This document shows, piece after piece, positions 1-29,339 of a stretch of DNA of 64,000 nucleotides. Below the pieces are notes generated by a model. The model saw only the letters and a program-made list of their open reading frames with translations. It had not been told where the DNA came from and searched no databases. Origin of the DNA: Cristatella mucedo (taxonomy: Eukaryota > Bryozoa > Phylactolaemata > Cristatellidae). Each line of letters begins with the position of its first letter. Within the stretch, counting starts at the first letter, position 1. A program made the translations under genes and the position numbers. Location of the stretch: positions 392,501 through 456,500 of the forward strand of contig WPIO01000177.1 of the NCBI GenBank assembly GCA_009760855.2, in the 5' to 3' direction.

Positions 1-2717
1 GAGAATTTTATATTTATCGCACGAAACCATGTCTGGAGTACAGTTGCACGTGTGCAAAATAGCTGTTTCAAACCCCTGATAAGTGCCAGATACAGCTGCT
101 GAGGTACCTTTTTCGAGGGGTTTATACTTTTTGCGCACGTTTGATGTATACGAATTGGTGGGGACCTGCCGGTCTGCTTAACTGGTAAGCACGAAGCACA
201 GCAATGCAAATGTAAAACCCGCTTAACACAAATATGGCAGCTTTCCAATATACCAACTCAGCTTGTCCAAGTGGAATAGCCGGAAGTGCCGGAAGAACTC
301 GGGCGACAGCAAAGGAGAAAGGGGGTCGTAGTGCAGAGCTTAAGCGGCTGGAATGCTCCAGCCGCCTGTTGAAAACCCTTTAAGTTCATAGATTACATTA
401 CATTACATTAGATCTGTGAAGTTCTTGCACTTAAGTGTCCAATTTCAACTATTACTGAATATGCAAATTAGCACATTTTCCCTCCTTTCCTGGCCCCCTT
501 TTTTGACACTCATCATTGCTGTACCCTTGCTGTAGGACTAAATGCAGCACGAAGTTCACCATAGAAATGTGCCGGACTAACTAGCCTAGTTTAAAATAGG
601 ATTTGATATAGATGAGGCTGTTCAATCATAAGGCTTTACTTTTTTCTTCATTTGCTCAGTCACGCAGGGCCGTGTCACACTAATCAAGCAGTTGGGTCGG
701 CCGCACTCATGCGTAGTCAGCCTCTCTTTCGCAGCTGGCTTCCCTTCTAGTTGCCTTAAATCAGCTCGTGGCTTGGCCGCAACTGTCCGGCGGCACACTG
801 CAGCTCATGCAGACTGAAGGGAGCTGTGTCGGCACTTAGTCTGCCCTGGTAGTGGCATGCCATGTCCTGAGCTGTGAACTCTCTACAGCCCTGTCTCTGT
901 CTGTGTGTTGGGCCGGCCATGATCATGGACTGGCCTTGGGTTGCTAGCTGCTGGCGCGCAATTGCATCAATTATGGGGCCGCGCTACCCGCTTCCCCCAC
1001 CAGTTCAGCATCGCTACTGTCGCCTCCAGCCGGCGGCTACGAAACTGCTCACTGCCCGCCCACCCCCGACCGTCCTGGACTTCTCTCAGCAGATGCTGAA
1101 GCTGTCTGCTCTCACGTGATATCATGCGCCGGAATGGAATAGCACCCAGGATGTGGGTACTACCATCCGGAAGTAGAGTATGAATGTTTGCTTGTACACA
1201 TGCATGCATGTGCATGTGTATCTCCTTCTGTAACTCCCCGAAGCTAGCAAAGCTACGAAGACTATGGGGGTGTTGTGCTGGAGAGCTCACTTAAAGCCAA
1301 TGCGGCTTTCTGTGCATTTACGATAGCCAGCAGAGCGTAGCAGCAGCGGTAGGAAAACTTGGGATTTCTTGGTGCTGTATTTAATGGTAAACCTGTGGTC
1401 GTATCTGCATTTTTCTAATTTACACATCGAACAAGTTAATAGGGCAAGTTTCTTCCCTCCTTCTATGTTGCTTCGACCAATCAGGTTTGAGTCTCGTTAG
1501 TAGTCTTCTTCATGTACACGAGCGAGAAATGGATGATACCATAGGTTTATTTATGTGCACTGCTGTAGCCGTTGAGGCAAAAAAATAGACGTGTTTCACA
1601 CTGCTACTGCTGCAGGCAATCCTTTAGGTTGGTTACTTGGGCACTTGTTTAGCTATTGGCGCTTCTTTGGGTACTTCCGTTGCGGTTGTTTTCCCTACGC
1701 CCCCTCCTCCACGCGGAGGTGTCTCCACTCGGTCATCATTGCTCGCCTGGTATCAGAGTGGCCAGCGACGCTCGTCGAATGCGCACCAGCTTTTTCGCAA
1801 ACCAACCTGTCTGAAAGTGGAATCTCCCAGGCATCCACGCTTTGGTGAAGGAAGCCCGGTAGTGCCCTGTTCACAGGACGAGGTACCGGAGGAGCTGCTG
1901 CTGCTGCATCGGTGGCTGACTGCTGCCGAGCCTCGTTTCCTCCTTCTTCCTCTTCTGGCTTTTTTAACCCTTGTCGCCACACCTCACGCGACCGAGGTCG
2001 CCGCCGATTTGAGTCCTGCAGCAGGCAATCCTTTGTTGCCAACCGTAACATGCTGGTTCGGAGGAGAAGGGAAAGATGGCCACCCCAGGGCTCCTGTGCC
2101 GCTACAATACTGCAAAAGAAGCTGTAGAAGTTAGCCAACTCTGCAGTCTGCACGCTCCTTGTGCAGGTGTGGCGTTCTAGCCTCACAGCAGCAGCAGCAG
2201 CCCTCTTGTCAGCACGTTGTCTCCCAAGTGTTCCACAAACGTGTCTGCCTGGCAAGAGATGGTGAGGTTGGGGGGAGGGGCCATTTATTACCTCCTTACT
2301 AGCTGGCTCTCAGCAGATCAAGCTGAACTCAGCTGTGCTTTCCTTGCTTGTGGGACTTATCGTGCCGACCTGACGTGTAGCTGCTTGCGCATTACAGGTG
2401 CGTGTCGGCTTTCCGCATCATGCGCTGTGACCAAATGCTCGGGCATTGATTAACGCGACGTCATGTTGACTTACAGCCATGCAATCGACATGCGGGCAAT
2501 CACTGGTGCTCGAGCGACGCGCTCACACGCGGCCATTCGAATGCCAGTTTGTATGTGGCTGTTACGAAGCTGCACATTTCGCTCGGTTTTCCTTCCACTA
2601 CCGCTGACGTGGCAAGGATCGTGTGCTGTAACGAAGCGAACCAGGTCTTAGTCTGCTGCCACGGCCGCCGTGTGTGTACTAATTCGAACGCAAGTGTGTG
2701 TGTGTGTGCGTGCGTGC

Positions 2718-2748
<31 letters not shown>

Positions 2749-2810
2749 CCCGTGGGATCACCCGAAAGCTGGCTTTAGGTGACGAGAGCGTTGTCGAACG
2801 TCTTTTGCAG
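1..2810. other. upstream region without a recognisable exon
   Basis: I see no exon I can defend here. A (CATTA)n-like tract lies at about 390-412. A stretch at about 1150-1330 resembles the 3' part of a LINE fragment seen in reverse at 34840-34940. A (TG)n microsatellite occupies about 2694-2748. The first defended exon of the RhoGAP gene begins at 2811 in phase 1, so at least one more coding exon must lie here or further upstream. Leucine- and arginine-rich open frames at 1637-2255 look like chance frames in GC-rich DNA. Confidence 0.5.
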
Positions 2811-19419
<16,609 letters not shown>

Positions 19420-19447
19420 TCTGAGTGCCATGCTAAGCCTTGCTCTC

Positions 19448-19516
<69 letters not shown>
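19448..19516. repeat. (CT)n microsatellite in the 3' UTR
   Basis: A CT run begins 29 bp after the RhoGAP stop codon and is followed by a pyrimidine-rich stretch to about 19620. Confidence 0.9.
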
Positions 19517-19519
<3 letters not shown>

Positions 19520-20189
19520 TTCTCCCTGCTCCCGTGTGCTCTCTTTGTGTCCTCTCTCTCACTCTTTCTTTACTCAAGCTACTTCTCGGTTTTCTCTCTT
19601 TTTATTCTGCCACCCTTACCATATACTGCTTGTCAACATAAGCTCCTTCCCCCCACTCTCTGCCTTCGTCATTACGAGTCGTGCCTGCCCAGCATTTGGG
19701 GTGAGTTTCTGGAAGGAGGCCGCACCGCCTCCTCCTCCGCCTCCGCCTCCTCTCAGTCTCTTGCTTCTCGGCAGCTCGAGTTCCCGAACAGACTGAGCTT
19801 CAGAGGATCAGACGATAGCAATACCTCAGGATCTTGGACATATACCATATATGTTGGAGGGAGTCTCGGAGTTTGCCACATCATGTTTAACCTTTATATT
19901 ATTGTGCTAACTTATTTTTTACGGCAGGCAGCACATCTCAAGTCAGTCAGCTTCTGGGTGCCATACTTAGAGTGCCCAGTCACTGTTATTTGCTCATGCT
20001 GTAAACGTTGCGTTGTAAACGTAGCATGCGGTGATGGCAACAAAGGCTTATCATCCCTCCTCCAGTCGCTTCTGCGGCACGAGCTATCCCAGACGCCAGA
20101 AACTGTTCTTTTTTATGTTTCTTGTTGGAAAGTGAGACGATGAGGTATTAAGAAGATGAATAACTTTACTATCGCAAAATGTAAATTAA

Positions 20190-20195
20190 AATAAA
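20190..20195 (+). terminator. poly(A) signal AATAAA for the RhoGAP gene
   Basis: AATAAA lies 771 bp after the stop codon, downstream of a (CT)n tract in the presumed 3' UTR. It is the first clear AATAAA after the stop in this AT-rich stretch. Confidence 0.5.
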
Positions 20196-20399
20196 GTTTT
20201 ATCTTCTGGTACTTGCTTACTTCGTGTTGAAATGGGTAGTGATGTATCGTCTCGACAGTAGGCAATGTTAATTGTTGCAGATGTTGATCGTTCTAGGCAA
20301 GCATGTACGTCACTTCACTCAAGGTTGCAAGAAAGCTGAGCATACTGTCAAAGAGTTGCAAGTCATAGTAGCATCTAGACGTGGAATTGATAAAGAAAG

Positions 20400-21700
20400 G
20401 ATTTAATAACAATAATAGAGCGTTTCCTGAGAGAGCTAAGTCTCTATCTACAGGTGCTTTACAGTTTGCTGCAAAAGGAGCAATAACCAATAGTTAATGA
20501 CATGCACAGTATCATGTTTATACCAGCTTGCAAACGCACACAAGAAGGGCCACCGGTTTAGTAACCCTGATTATTAATAAGCTCTGAATCTGCGCACCAC
20601 GGAAACAGCATGAAAACACAAAGTGTACTGGGTTTCAGGGAAAAGTTAAGCAGAGTGGATGAGTCTTCACATGAGACGTAAATGATGCAACGTCATTGCT
20701 GGTAGTGACAGAAACCTGAAGCAAGTGCCTGAAATTCGGTGCATGCAAACTGAAGGCTCGATCACCAAGCGATTACCGTTTAGGGCGAGGTACATGCACC
20801 ACAACGACTGAAAGCCGAGGAGCTTGTAGTGGTGCCAGAGCACACTGGTAGAGCTAGGAAGTCGGAGATGTAGGCTGTTGCTAGCGAGTGAAGTGACATG
20901 TAAACCAGACAGGGAATCTTGGAAGTCAACTCGATGGTTGGTAGGGAGCCAGTGAAGCTTAGACAGAAGCAGCATGTCGGAACTACACCGTCGACGACAA
21001 ACCAGACGATGTGCTGAGTTGTTCATTAGCTTCAGAGGGTAAGGGAGAGCACAGGCCAGGAGTCGTGAATAAAGCGAATTCCGTAGTCTAGAGCCGATAT
21101 CACAACCGCATGAACTATTTTGACTGTCGTCCTCTTCTGTACGCAGGCTCTGAATTTAGCAATCTTCACAGCTGAAGGTAGGCAGGCCTGAAAACAGCGG
21201 TAGCAATGTGCCGATCCGGCAAGTCGTGTTGGAATAAGCACTTCCGGATTATGAGTAGACGTCACCGGCGTGATGTTAGATGAACCCATCTTGAGGTTTA
21301 AGTCTTTCAACTTGATGGCGACACTAGGTTTGTACAAGACTATTAGGCTGGTCTTATCGTTAAGCTTTAGGAAGTCGCTGGGCATCCAAGTGATAATACC
21401 GTCGTTGCAGGATACAGGATAGGGTGGATGGCGATGTTGAGCAAGAAAGGTCGAGGGAAAGGGCGAGGGAAAGGTCGAGGTAAAGGTCGAGGGATAAAGG
21501 TCGAGGGGTAAAGCTGAGTCTCGTTTAGTTATAAATTAAAGCAGTGATTTTTTTTTAGCGATGACATTGGTCAGAGGGAGAATGTACTAAGTGAAAACAA
21601 GGGGGCCTAAAACCGAACCCCGAGGTACCCTTTACATAAAGGGTCCGCTGGCTGACCGACAGCCGTTTACATCTACTCTGACACCTGTCACTGAAGGTAG
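20400..21700 (-). mobile_element. diverged L2-like LINE fragment
   Basis: Reverse-transcriptase pieces are visible on the minus strand: HWLPTNHRVDF near 20940, DFLKLNDKTSL near 21370, and VPRGSVLGPLVFT at 21596-21634. The frames are broken. An AAGGTCGAGG-type short tandem repeat sits inside at about 21440-21512. This is a different, older subfamily from the copies at 28.6 and 50 kb. Confidence 0.75.
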
Positions 21701-21704
21701 GACC

Positions 21705-21780
21705 TAATGATAATAATAACAATACCTTTGATATAGCTCTCTCAGAGAACTCAATCTCTTTCTAGACCCTTTCCAATATA
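21705..21780 (-). mobile_element. LINE 3'-end fragment (hairpin only)
   Basis: Only the (ATA)n tail and the conserved 3' hairpin (AGAGAACTCAATCTCTTTCTAG) remain. Confidence 0.65.
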
Positions 21781-22225
21781 GCACCGCACCCGTCATACCT
21801 AGGCGTGTGGAAGATCTCCAGAATGATTTGGAGATCGGTTATGTCAATTATGCTGCTGAGAGATCTAGGAAAACCAGCAGAGAGGCCTTACCTCGATCAC
21901 TAAATCATATAAAACCCGACTTAGGTGAATGTAAGCTCATTCTTTTATTGTTGTAGTCTTCGTTTAAATTTCGAAGTTTTTTGGATGCAGAACACATTTT
22001 TATTGTGTGGGCAGCGGGTCCACCCTGCTGGGCCAAGTCATTTACCGAAAAAGCCACTGGCATGCGTCTCAAATCACACTTGAGCAGGCATGGCGTGCTC
22101 TGTGAACAAATTCCAGAGTACAGCAGCAGGGGATAGTCTAAGAGCCTAGGTCCTTCTTTTAGAAGATGCTTACTCGAATGGCCTATGTGTTCGGCCCAAA
22201 AGACCCTCTAGAGATACCTCTCTAG

Positions 22226-22226
<1 letters not shown>

Positions 22227-22286
<60 letters not shown>
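22227..22286. repeat. (TA)n microsatellite
   Basis: About 30 TA units, directly left of a long palindrome. Confidence 0.95.
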
Positions 22287-22288
<2 letters not shown>

Positions 22289-22290
22289 CA

Positions 22291-22374
22291 ACAAGCTAGA
22301 GATATTATTATATTTATTATTAGTCATATATATATATATGACTAATAATAAATATAATAATATATTTAGCTTGT
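22291..22374. repeat. 84-bp near-perfect palindrome
   Basis: Two 42-bp arms (22291-22332 and 22333-22374) are reverse complements except for two mismatched pairs. The centre is an AT run. The outer ends read ACAAGCTA and TAGCTTGT. No gene is associated. Confidence 0.9.
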
Positions 22375-22446
22375 AGATTTGAACTAGTTACTGGCCAGTA
22401 GGAAGGAGAAGCTTGGTTCTCATGACTAACACCAGCATCGGCAAAA

Positions 22447-23138
22447 GTAAAAATAATAATAATAATAATAATTCACTTGATAAAGCGTCCTCAGAGAACT
22501 CAATCTCTCTCTAGACGCTTTACATTTGCTGTAAAGTGAAATGCAATTGAATGGTAAGTAGTAAAATCATGCTTGAAAAACAAACGAAATGAATAATATG
22601 GTTAGGGGTGACATGCACAGGGTCAGCATGCAAATGTGGTTAGTGGCACCATGCACAATGTCAGCACGCATAAGCACATCAAGGACGAATCACAGGGACC
22701 CACTAAAGGCTGTCCTAAATAGGTGTGTTTTTAGGTTCCTTTTAAATGTGGTCAGGTCAGGGGATGTTCTGACGCAGGTCGGGAGGGAGTTCCAGGCTTT
22801 GGGAGCATATGAACTAAATGCACGGTCTCCTCAGGATTTGAGGTTTGTACGAGGTATTTGTAGACTGTTGGATTCCGAAAAGCAGGTGGTACGATGCTTG
22901 GCCTGATGGGGGAGTATATCTGAGAGATAGGCTGGAGCCAAAGAATGAAGTGACCTAAAAGTGAGCGACAAAACCTTGAAGTCAATCCGTTGCTTGACTG
23001 GTGGCCAGTGCAGGTCGGCGAGAAGCGGAGTAATGTGGCAACTGCGACGCTCACGACAGACAAGCCTAGCTGCAGAGTTTTGCACCAGCTGCAATCACCT
23101 GATCGCACATGCTGGTAGGCCAGTAAGCAGTGAGTTGC
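22447..23138 (-). mobile_element. 5'-truncated L2-like LINE copy
   Basis: It has the AAT-type tail, the 3' hairpin and about 600 bp nearly identical to the copies at 28600 and 50030. Coding remnants on the minus strand include QNSAARLVCRERRSCHITPL. Similarity stops at about 23138. Confidence 0.9.
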
Positions 23139-23477
23139 AGTACCTCAGATTTGATTCACCATCCTATTGCGATGCCTGTGAAAATCCTGTAGCGAAGGGG
23201 TGACCGAATTGAACTTGCTTCTTCAGTAGAAAAATCCACCGGGCCTCTGTCAACAAGCTTCTATAATGGCTTTAAGGAATCAGTTACAGAAGAGCCGAGT
23301 TGACCGACGTTAAAGTAACCAAGGTCCGATCCGGTTATCCCTTCACTAAAACCCCTAAAAGTCCATGATCATTGCTAGCTGTGGAGCCGCATTTTGCAAA
23401 ATAGCTCACATGCTAAATCTTTACTGCGAACTTTACATCACTACTCAAGCAAATCCAAAAGTATAATGTAAAGAATA

Positions 23478-24089
23478 CTATTTCATGGAAACCGTGAACG
23501 TCACCAGTCTGTCAAGACGTGCCTTTTTAGCAGGCGATCTACTCTGTAGTCGTCCAGTCTTAGGAGATTCGAATACACACATGAACGATTCTCTGCATTC
23601 CTTTGCATGCACCGTGAAGACAAAGAGAGAGATTAAGCTGGATATCCTAAGCATATCAACGATACTGGAAGCCTTACGATTGCGAAGTTCGAGCATTGTG
23701 CGCGGTGAGAGGTGAGACACTTTGTTGATATTTTTTCTTTTCAATATCTCCGATGTGCAAAGAAATATCCTTAGTTTTTTTAGGACCCTGCTGAAACGCT
23801 GTATCGTTAGTATTGTTGCAATTCCAAGCAGTAGAAGCGCTGAACCCAACGCTTGACCACCGACGATCTGCAGCATGTAGCCTAGAGGATGTGGAACGGC
23901 TAACACGTCTGAATGAATCTTTGATTCACACCGCCTGAAACTGCTGAAAATCCCGTACAGAGGAAGTATTTCGCTACAGTCCCGTATAAAATCCGCTAAA
24001 TGAAGCACGCTCTGTTCGATTGTCTGAAATCTTGCAGCGCCCACCTTGTCCTCTTGCTGCATACAAATCTGCCGACAATTGCTTATCAA
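23478..24089 (-). CDS. uncharacterised open frame, 203 codons
   Basis: I do not recognise this frame. It begins MISNCRQICMQQ and contains one hydrophobic stretch (SALLLLGIATILTI) that could span a membrane. Basic residues follow it. It lies between LINE fragments with no clear splice sites, promoter or poly(A) signal. It could be one exon of an unknown gene, part of an old repeat, or a chance frame. Codon usage gives no firm answer by eye. Confidence 0.25.
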   Translation of the reverse strand: MISNCRQICMQQEDKVGAARFQTIEQSVLHLADFIRDCSEILPLYGIFSSFRRCESKIHSDVLAVPHPLGYMLQIVGGQALGSALLLLGIATILTIQRFSRVLKKLRIFLCTSEILKRKNINKVSHLSPRTMLELRNRKASSIVDMLRISSLISLFVFTVHAKECRESFMCVFESPKTGRLQSRSPAKKARLDRLVTFTVSMK

Positions 24090-24529
24090 TTGCGATGCGC
24101 AGTTATGCGGTGCAATAACAACTAGTATCTACGTGCTGCTTACCGCTATTACTCGCGATGTAGAATTTCTCCCTGTAACTCCTGCATTGCACACAAGCAG
24201 AAATACATATACTTTCTAGCTACGCCGGCGTGCACCTGTTATACCCGCCGTCAAACGTTTTCGACATTGTTCACTATTAGAGTACTTTCACGCCGACGGT
24301 ACTCAGCTTTACTTACGTATCATAAAAGCCCTCAGAATTAGCTGCAGCATAAAGGAAAAATGGCGGCGACCCTCCGGGGAAACGCCTCAAAGCTGCGCCC
24401 CGATAATTCATGGCCCGACGAGTCTCTACAGCCCGCTCCGTAACCGTAGTAGCGCTCCATTCAATTTATTCTCTTGCACAATCGCGCTGACCGATCGGAA
24501 ATACTTCCTGGCAAGGCTTAGAATCCTAC

Positions 24530-24870
24530 CACCTGCTCTTCATATTCAAGTCGGTTATCTGTGCCTATGGCCACAAAAACTTTAGAGACCATGAATTCAA
24601 TCCGTACGCTCTAAAATGCTGGACCTCACTCCCGACTGACGTAAATATATCCCCTGACTTTACGGCATTTAAAAAGATGCTAAAACCCCATCTTTTTCTG
24701 ACGATATTTGCTCCGCCTGTGGGAAATTTTCTTTGCGTTCTTATGCGTGCTGACGCTGTTCCACTAATAAATTGACGCTTCCTTTCCAGCGTGTGTAAAG
24801 TGCCCATGAAGGAATTAGTTGCATCTTGGAGCGCTATTGAAAAAATGTATTGAGTTATTATTATTCCTGG
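24530..24870 (+). mobile_element. old L2-like LINE 3' end
   Basis: The + strand reads like the RT C-terminus with diverged codons around 24570-24700, then a decayed 3' hairpin at about 24810-24860 and an ATT tail. Confidence 0.6.
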
Positions 24871-25039
24871 ACGCCCGGTACTTCCCGCTACAGGGCTTTG
24901 AGAGCGGCTATATGAAACGCTCTAAAGGGCTTTGAGAGAGTCTATATGAAGCATTTTCCGTGGCGCCGCTGGAGATAAAGAACCAACTAGCTCGCTTGCC
25001 CGCACCGACGAGACCTAGTCAGCGTGTACAACCCAGAGT

Positions 25040-25370
25040 GCGTAGTAGTAATAATAAAGCTATTATACAGCGCCCCGTGAGAACTAAATCTCTTGCTAGG
25101 TTCAATACATATTCTGCAAAGGAAGCGCGTCAATTGGTTAATTATTATATGCGCAATGTCAGCACGCGCCAGAAACGCAAAGGACTTCTCGTGTGGACGG
25201 AGCAAAGACTGTGAGAAACATGTAGGTTCAGAGGTGTTTTTTTGAATGTCACCAAATCAGGTTATGACGTGATATCAGTCGGTGGCGAACTCTAGGCTTT
25301 GGGAGGCTAGGTACTGAAGTCGTGGTCTCCAATGGATTTGAAGTTGGTTAGAGACACAGCCAAACGACCA
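25040..25370 (-). mobile_element. old L2-like LINE 3' end
   Basis: AATAATAA tail, then a diverged hairpin (CGCCCCGTGAGAACTAAATC) and the decayed coding end in reverse orientation. Confidence 0.6.
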
Positions 25371-26094
25371 ACTAAGAATAAGGGCCATGAGTAGTGGCCG
25401 CGGCTTTGTGCTGGCATAGCTGGTTCTTCAGCCACACCCACGCAGGGCACCCCGCCCCTTCCCTACGCCCTCGGTCCTTCTTCGGAGTACCGAAGCGCTA
25501 CAGTTTCAGCTAAGCTCTCTCAGAGGATTCAAAATAGGCCGTCGAATATGGAGACATATCCAATAGCAATCGAATTACTATTTAAGTGCATGTAACACCA
25601 GATATGCCCGATAAAATGTGTACTCTCCGTCGAGAAATATGCGTCAGTAATTTAAAAATATATTTCGACCGGATACCTTCTGTCAGCGTGAGACTGAACG
25701 CCAGAAAAGGATTTCGCCTGGAGCGGAAAATGACAAGGCTGCCTCTGGGTTATCCATTCTAGTTCCACTCTATTCTGGGTTATACTCTATTCCAGTGTTC
25801 TCACAGGTTAAGCTATCAATACCACTTCTCTGTCAGTGTTAAACACGGGGCTTTCAAGTCCCTGCTTTAAATTTCGACTTGCTTACTGCTATTTTTGACG
25901 AGTTAATTACGACACTGTGGATTTCATGGCTGCACGTGATTGCTATTTATCTGTGACTTTTTTTTATTCTTGACAACCGGCGCTAAAGCGAATCTATTAG
26001 AACCCCATCATACAACATTCGACGGAACTGTATAAAGTAAGTAATTTCTTTGAGGTACCTCCACTCTCTGACTCCGTCCTACCTATCAGAACTA

Positions 26095-26545
26095 TTCCCA
26101 CATGAGGCCAGGCATCTTACCACCCGCTCTTCTGACTGAAATCGCTTATCTCGTGCGAACCTCAAATCTTTTGGAGACCGTGACTTTAGTTCGTATTCTT
26201 TCAAAGCCTGGAACTCATTCCGACTGAGGTCACGACATCCTCCGACTTGACGAAGTTTAAAAAGAAGCTAAAACACGCCCTTTCCTACAGTATTTAAAAG
26301 TTTTTTGGACTCGTCGTTTGTGTACTTACTCGTGCTTACACTGCGCATGCTACCACTAACCTTTTGTTGTACATTTTTACGTGTAGACACTGTGCATGTC
26401 GCCTCTAATAATTTTATGCTTGTTGATATTGCGCATGCTACTAATAATAATTTTATCAAGGTTCCTTCACAGCATATGAATTGCTTAGAAAGAGATTAAG
26501 TTATCCGAGGGTGCTATACAAATGTATCATTATTATTTTTGTACA
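26095..26545 (+). mobile_element. old L2-like LINE 3' end
   Basis: Decayed RT C-terminal sequence followed by a hairpin (TTAGAAAGAGATTAAG) and ATT tail at about 26480-26545. Confidence 0.6.
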
Positions 26546-29335
26546 AACTTATACTTATACAAACGTATAAACTGGCAGGCCCTGTGACTTCCGTCAATAT
26601 GCCACCATATTTAAGTCATGTACACCTTCTTACTGCCCTGCTGAGGTACTGATATTGACAAGCGTTCTTTTTGTTGGTATCCTGAGCATTTTACGATGTT
26701 ATTTTATGGTTTTCATGAGCATAGCGTGTGAGGCTTCAATGAATACTCTATTACTCATGCATGCATGCGTATTCACTCACATGCATGGGTAATATGGATA
26801 ATATGGGTAATACGCAACACTATTGGTTCGCAAATTCTTCAACGACCTTACGAGAACTGTGAGATATTACACTTTTACAACTTCTCAAGCGCTTCCCACT
26901 TTGCTATTCCCCGTGACGGTCGGTGTACGATACTAGCTTCATGCACATTGGAAATTAGACCAATACAGACTTTGGATTTTCCCCCCACGAGAGGGGCTGG
27001 AGCCTGGAGATACTCGTTGGAGAGGAGCAAGTATGGGGTTTTTGCTAGCTTACAAGCTATTTCTTCATGCTCAACCGTGTGGCCGCCAGAAGACAAGAGC
27101 TCTTCCTTATGATTGCGATGCTTATTTTATCGCTGCAATCTAATATAGTCTGTAAGAGCCAGAAGCCTAAAATCAAATAAGCGTAGTGCAGTTTGGTGCC
27201 AGTTAATTTACAATCAGCTTGCATGACAAATACCAAAGCATTGCAATCATTGTCACAGCTACAAGACATCTGCTTTGGGTATAAAGGGGATGACGGTCTT
27301 AGTAATGCAAACCCTGAAATCACTGGGATTCCTCAAATGGCTAGGGTCTCCGTCCAAACGGAAGATGGCAGATCTTGTATGAGTCCTCAGTGAATATGAC
27401 CACAACGGCGGTAGCTAAATCTAAGAAATGCCATCGTGTCGCGCCTTTGCTAAAGAAGTTGCGATAGCTCCCGATTGATTAGCTGATGAAATGCTATATT
27501 CTTGCTCTGACCCCCATGACCCACCGTGTCTCAGCTTCGTATTACCGAGCCCACTCGGATTCTTTTCACAGCCAAAAATTGACTGCTCCTTTCTTATGCA
27601 TAGATACTGCTAGTGACAGTGGCTTTTGCTCTGAAGGTCTTGGAATGCCGTACTCGCTGTCATAATTAATTTGCAACAATATCCTCTTAAGTGAGAGATA
27701 CAAAAATGACGAAAATACCGACTTTAATTTAGGTATGACAGTGCCACTAGTTGATTGAAATCTTCTCGTTTGTTTGCTCGAGAATGATCGCGAATGCTAA
27801 ACTGAACTTACAACTTTGCGATCGGTTGCAATACGTTGTTATCTTGTGCTGCCAGCGCCGAAGCGCCCGCAGCACAGCCGCTTCCTGTTTTGTAGGCCAA
27901 GTGCTCAGTGCTACTTGAGTCTCAGCACTTATGCAGGACCCGGCAGCACTTATTATTACTGACTAAGACCTTCAAACAGCAATGACCAACTAAATTAGTG
28001 TGTCTGTATATGTGCGAGCGTGTGTGCGCGTGTGTGTGTGTGTGTGTGTGTGTGCGTGCGCGTGCGTCTAGTGAGTGTCGAAATCGCTTAACGTCTCTAA
28101 ATTTTAGTGGCACGCCTACCAAGAGAGAAAATTGTGCTACATTTTTGACAAACTTGTTCTCCTTTGGTCTCGTTAGCTCCTCGACAAACGTAAGATAAAT
28201 AGACTTCTGTAATTTAATATTTGTTTTAGCTCACGATGCCCTCAGGTCTCCTGCATGCAAAACGTTCGCCGTTCTTTTTTTCACTTTCAGCAGCGGAAAC
28301 TTTGCCCTTGGATTCTAGCATGTAGAACTGACGTTGAAAACTCTTACTAATGAAGTCTTCTTTGCTCCTGCCGACTGGTGCAGGTCCGTTTCAGGCGGCG
28401 TTTACTTTCATTCTTACCCAGCTACGGTCCTCTTTTTCAATGTCCTGTTTGATTGAGATCAAGTCCGTTTCGCTCCCCCTTTTCGCGCCGAAAGCCACTC
28501 AGGGTTTCCCATGACTGCAGTGCGGAATAAGAGAAATCCCTCCAGCGCAGCAGCAACTTGTGTCTCTGTCTGGCTTTCCAGAATCATAGACGGATAATAA
28601 TAATAATACTAATATTGCACTTGATAAAGCGCCCTCAGAGAACTCAATCTCTTTCTAGGCGCTTCACATTTGCTGCAAAGAGATATGCAATGGAATAGTA
28701 AGTAAAATCATGCTTGAAAAACAAACAAAACAAATAATATGGTTAGGGGTGACATGCACAGGGTCAGCATGCAAATGTGGTTAGTGGCACCATGCACAGT
28801 GTCAGCACGCATAAGCACATCAAGGACGAATCACAGGGACCCACTAAATGCTGTCCTAAATAGGTGTGTTTCAAGTTCTTTTAAACGTGGTCAGGTCAGG
28901 GGATGTTCTGACGCAGGTCGGGAGGGAGTTCCAGGCTTTCGGAGCATACGAACTAAATGCACGGTCTCCACAGGATTTGAGGTTTGCATGAGGTATTTCT
29001 AGACTGCTGGATTCCGAAAAGCAGGTGGTACGATGCTTGGCCTGATGGGAGAGTATATCTGAGAGGTAGGCTGGAGCCAAAGAATGAAGTGACCTAAAAG
29101 TGAGCGACAAAACCTTGAAGTCAATCCGTTGCTTGACTGGTGGCCAGTGCAGGTCGGCGAGAAGCGGAGTAATGTGGCAACTGCGACGCTCACGACAGAC
29201 AAGCCTAGCTGCAGAGTTTTGCACCAGCTGCAATCACCTGATCGCACATGCTGGTAGGCCAGTAAGCAGTGAGTTGCAGAAGTCGAGACGGGATGTCACG
29301 AATGCATGGACCAACTTAGACGTGGTATCCTTATC

Positions 29336-29339
29336 TAAC
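29336..29339. repeat. left TAAC target-site duplication of the solo LTR
   Basis: Identical to TAAC at 30579-30582. The uninterrupted LINE copy at 50757 has a single related TAAA site. Confidence 0.8.

Larger units (their letters stand above)
23140..28592. other. intergenic stretch with only repeat scraps and one doubtful frame
   Basis: Outside the annotated LINE ends and the frame at 23478-24089 I see nothing defensible. A (GT)n run lies at about 28029-28054. The open frames at 26765-27393 and 27922-28198 have no recognisable motifs. Confidence 0.5.

Noticed and set aside
1637-2255. 165-186-codon frames on both strands
   Set aside because: No motifs, GC-rich composition, overlapping each other; no matching splice phase shown.
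22961-23203. 80-90-codon + strand frames recurring at 22961, 29100 and 50524
   Set aside because: They recur only because they are antisense to repeated LINE copies.
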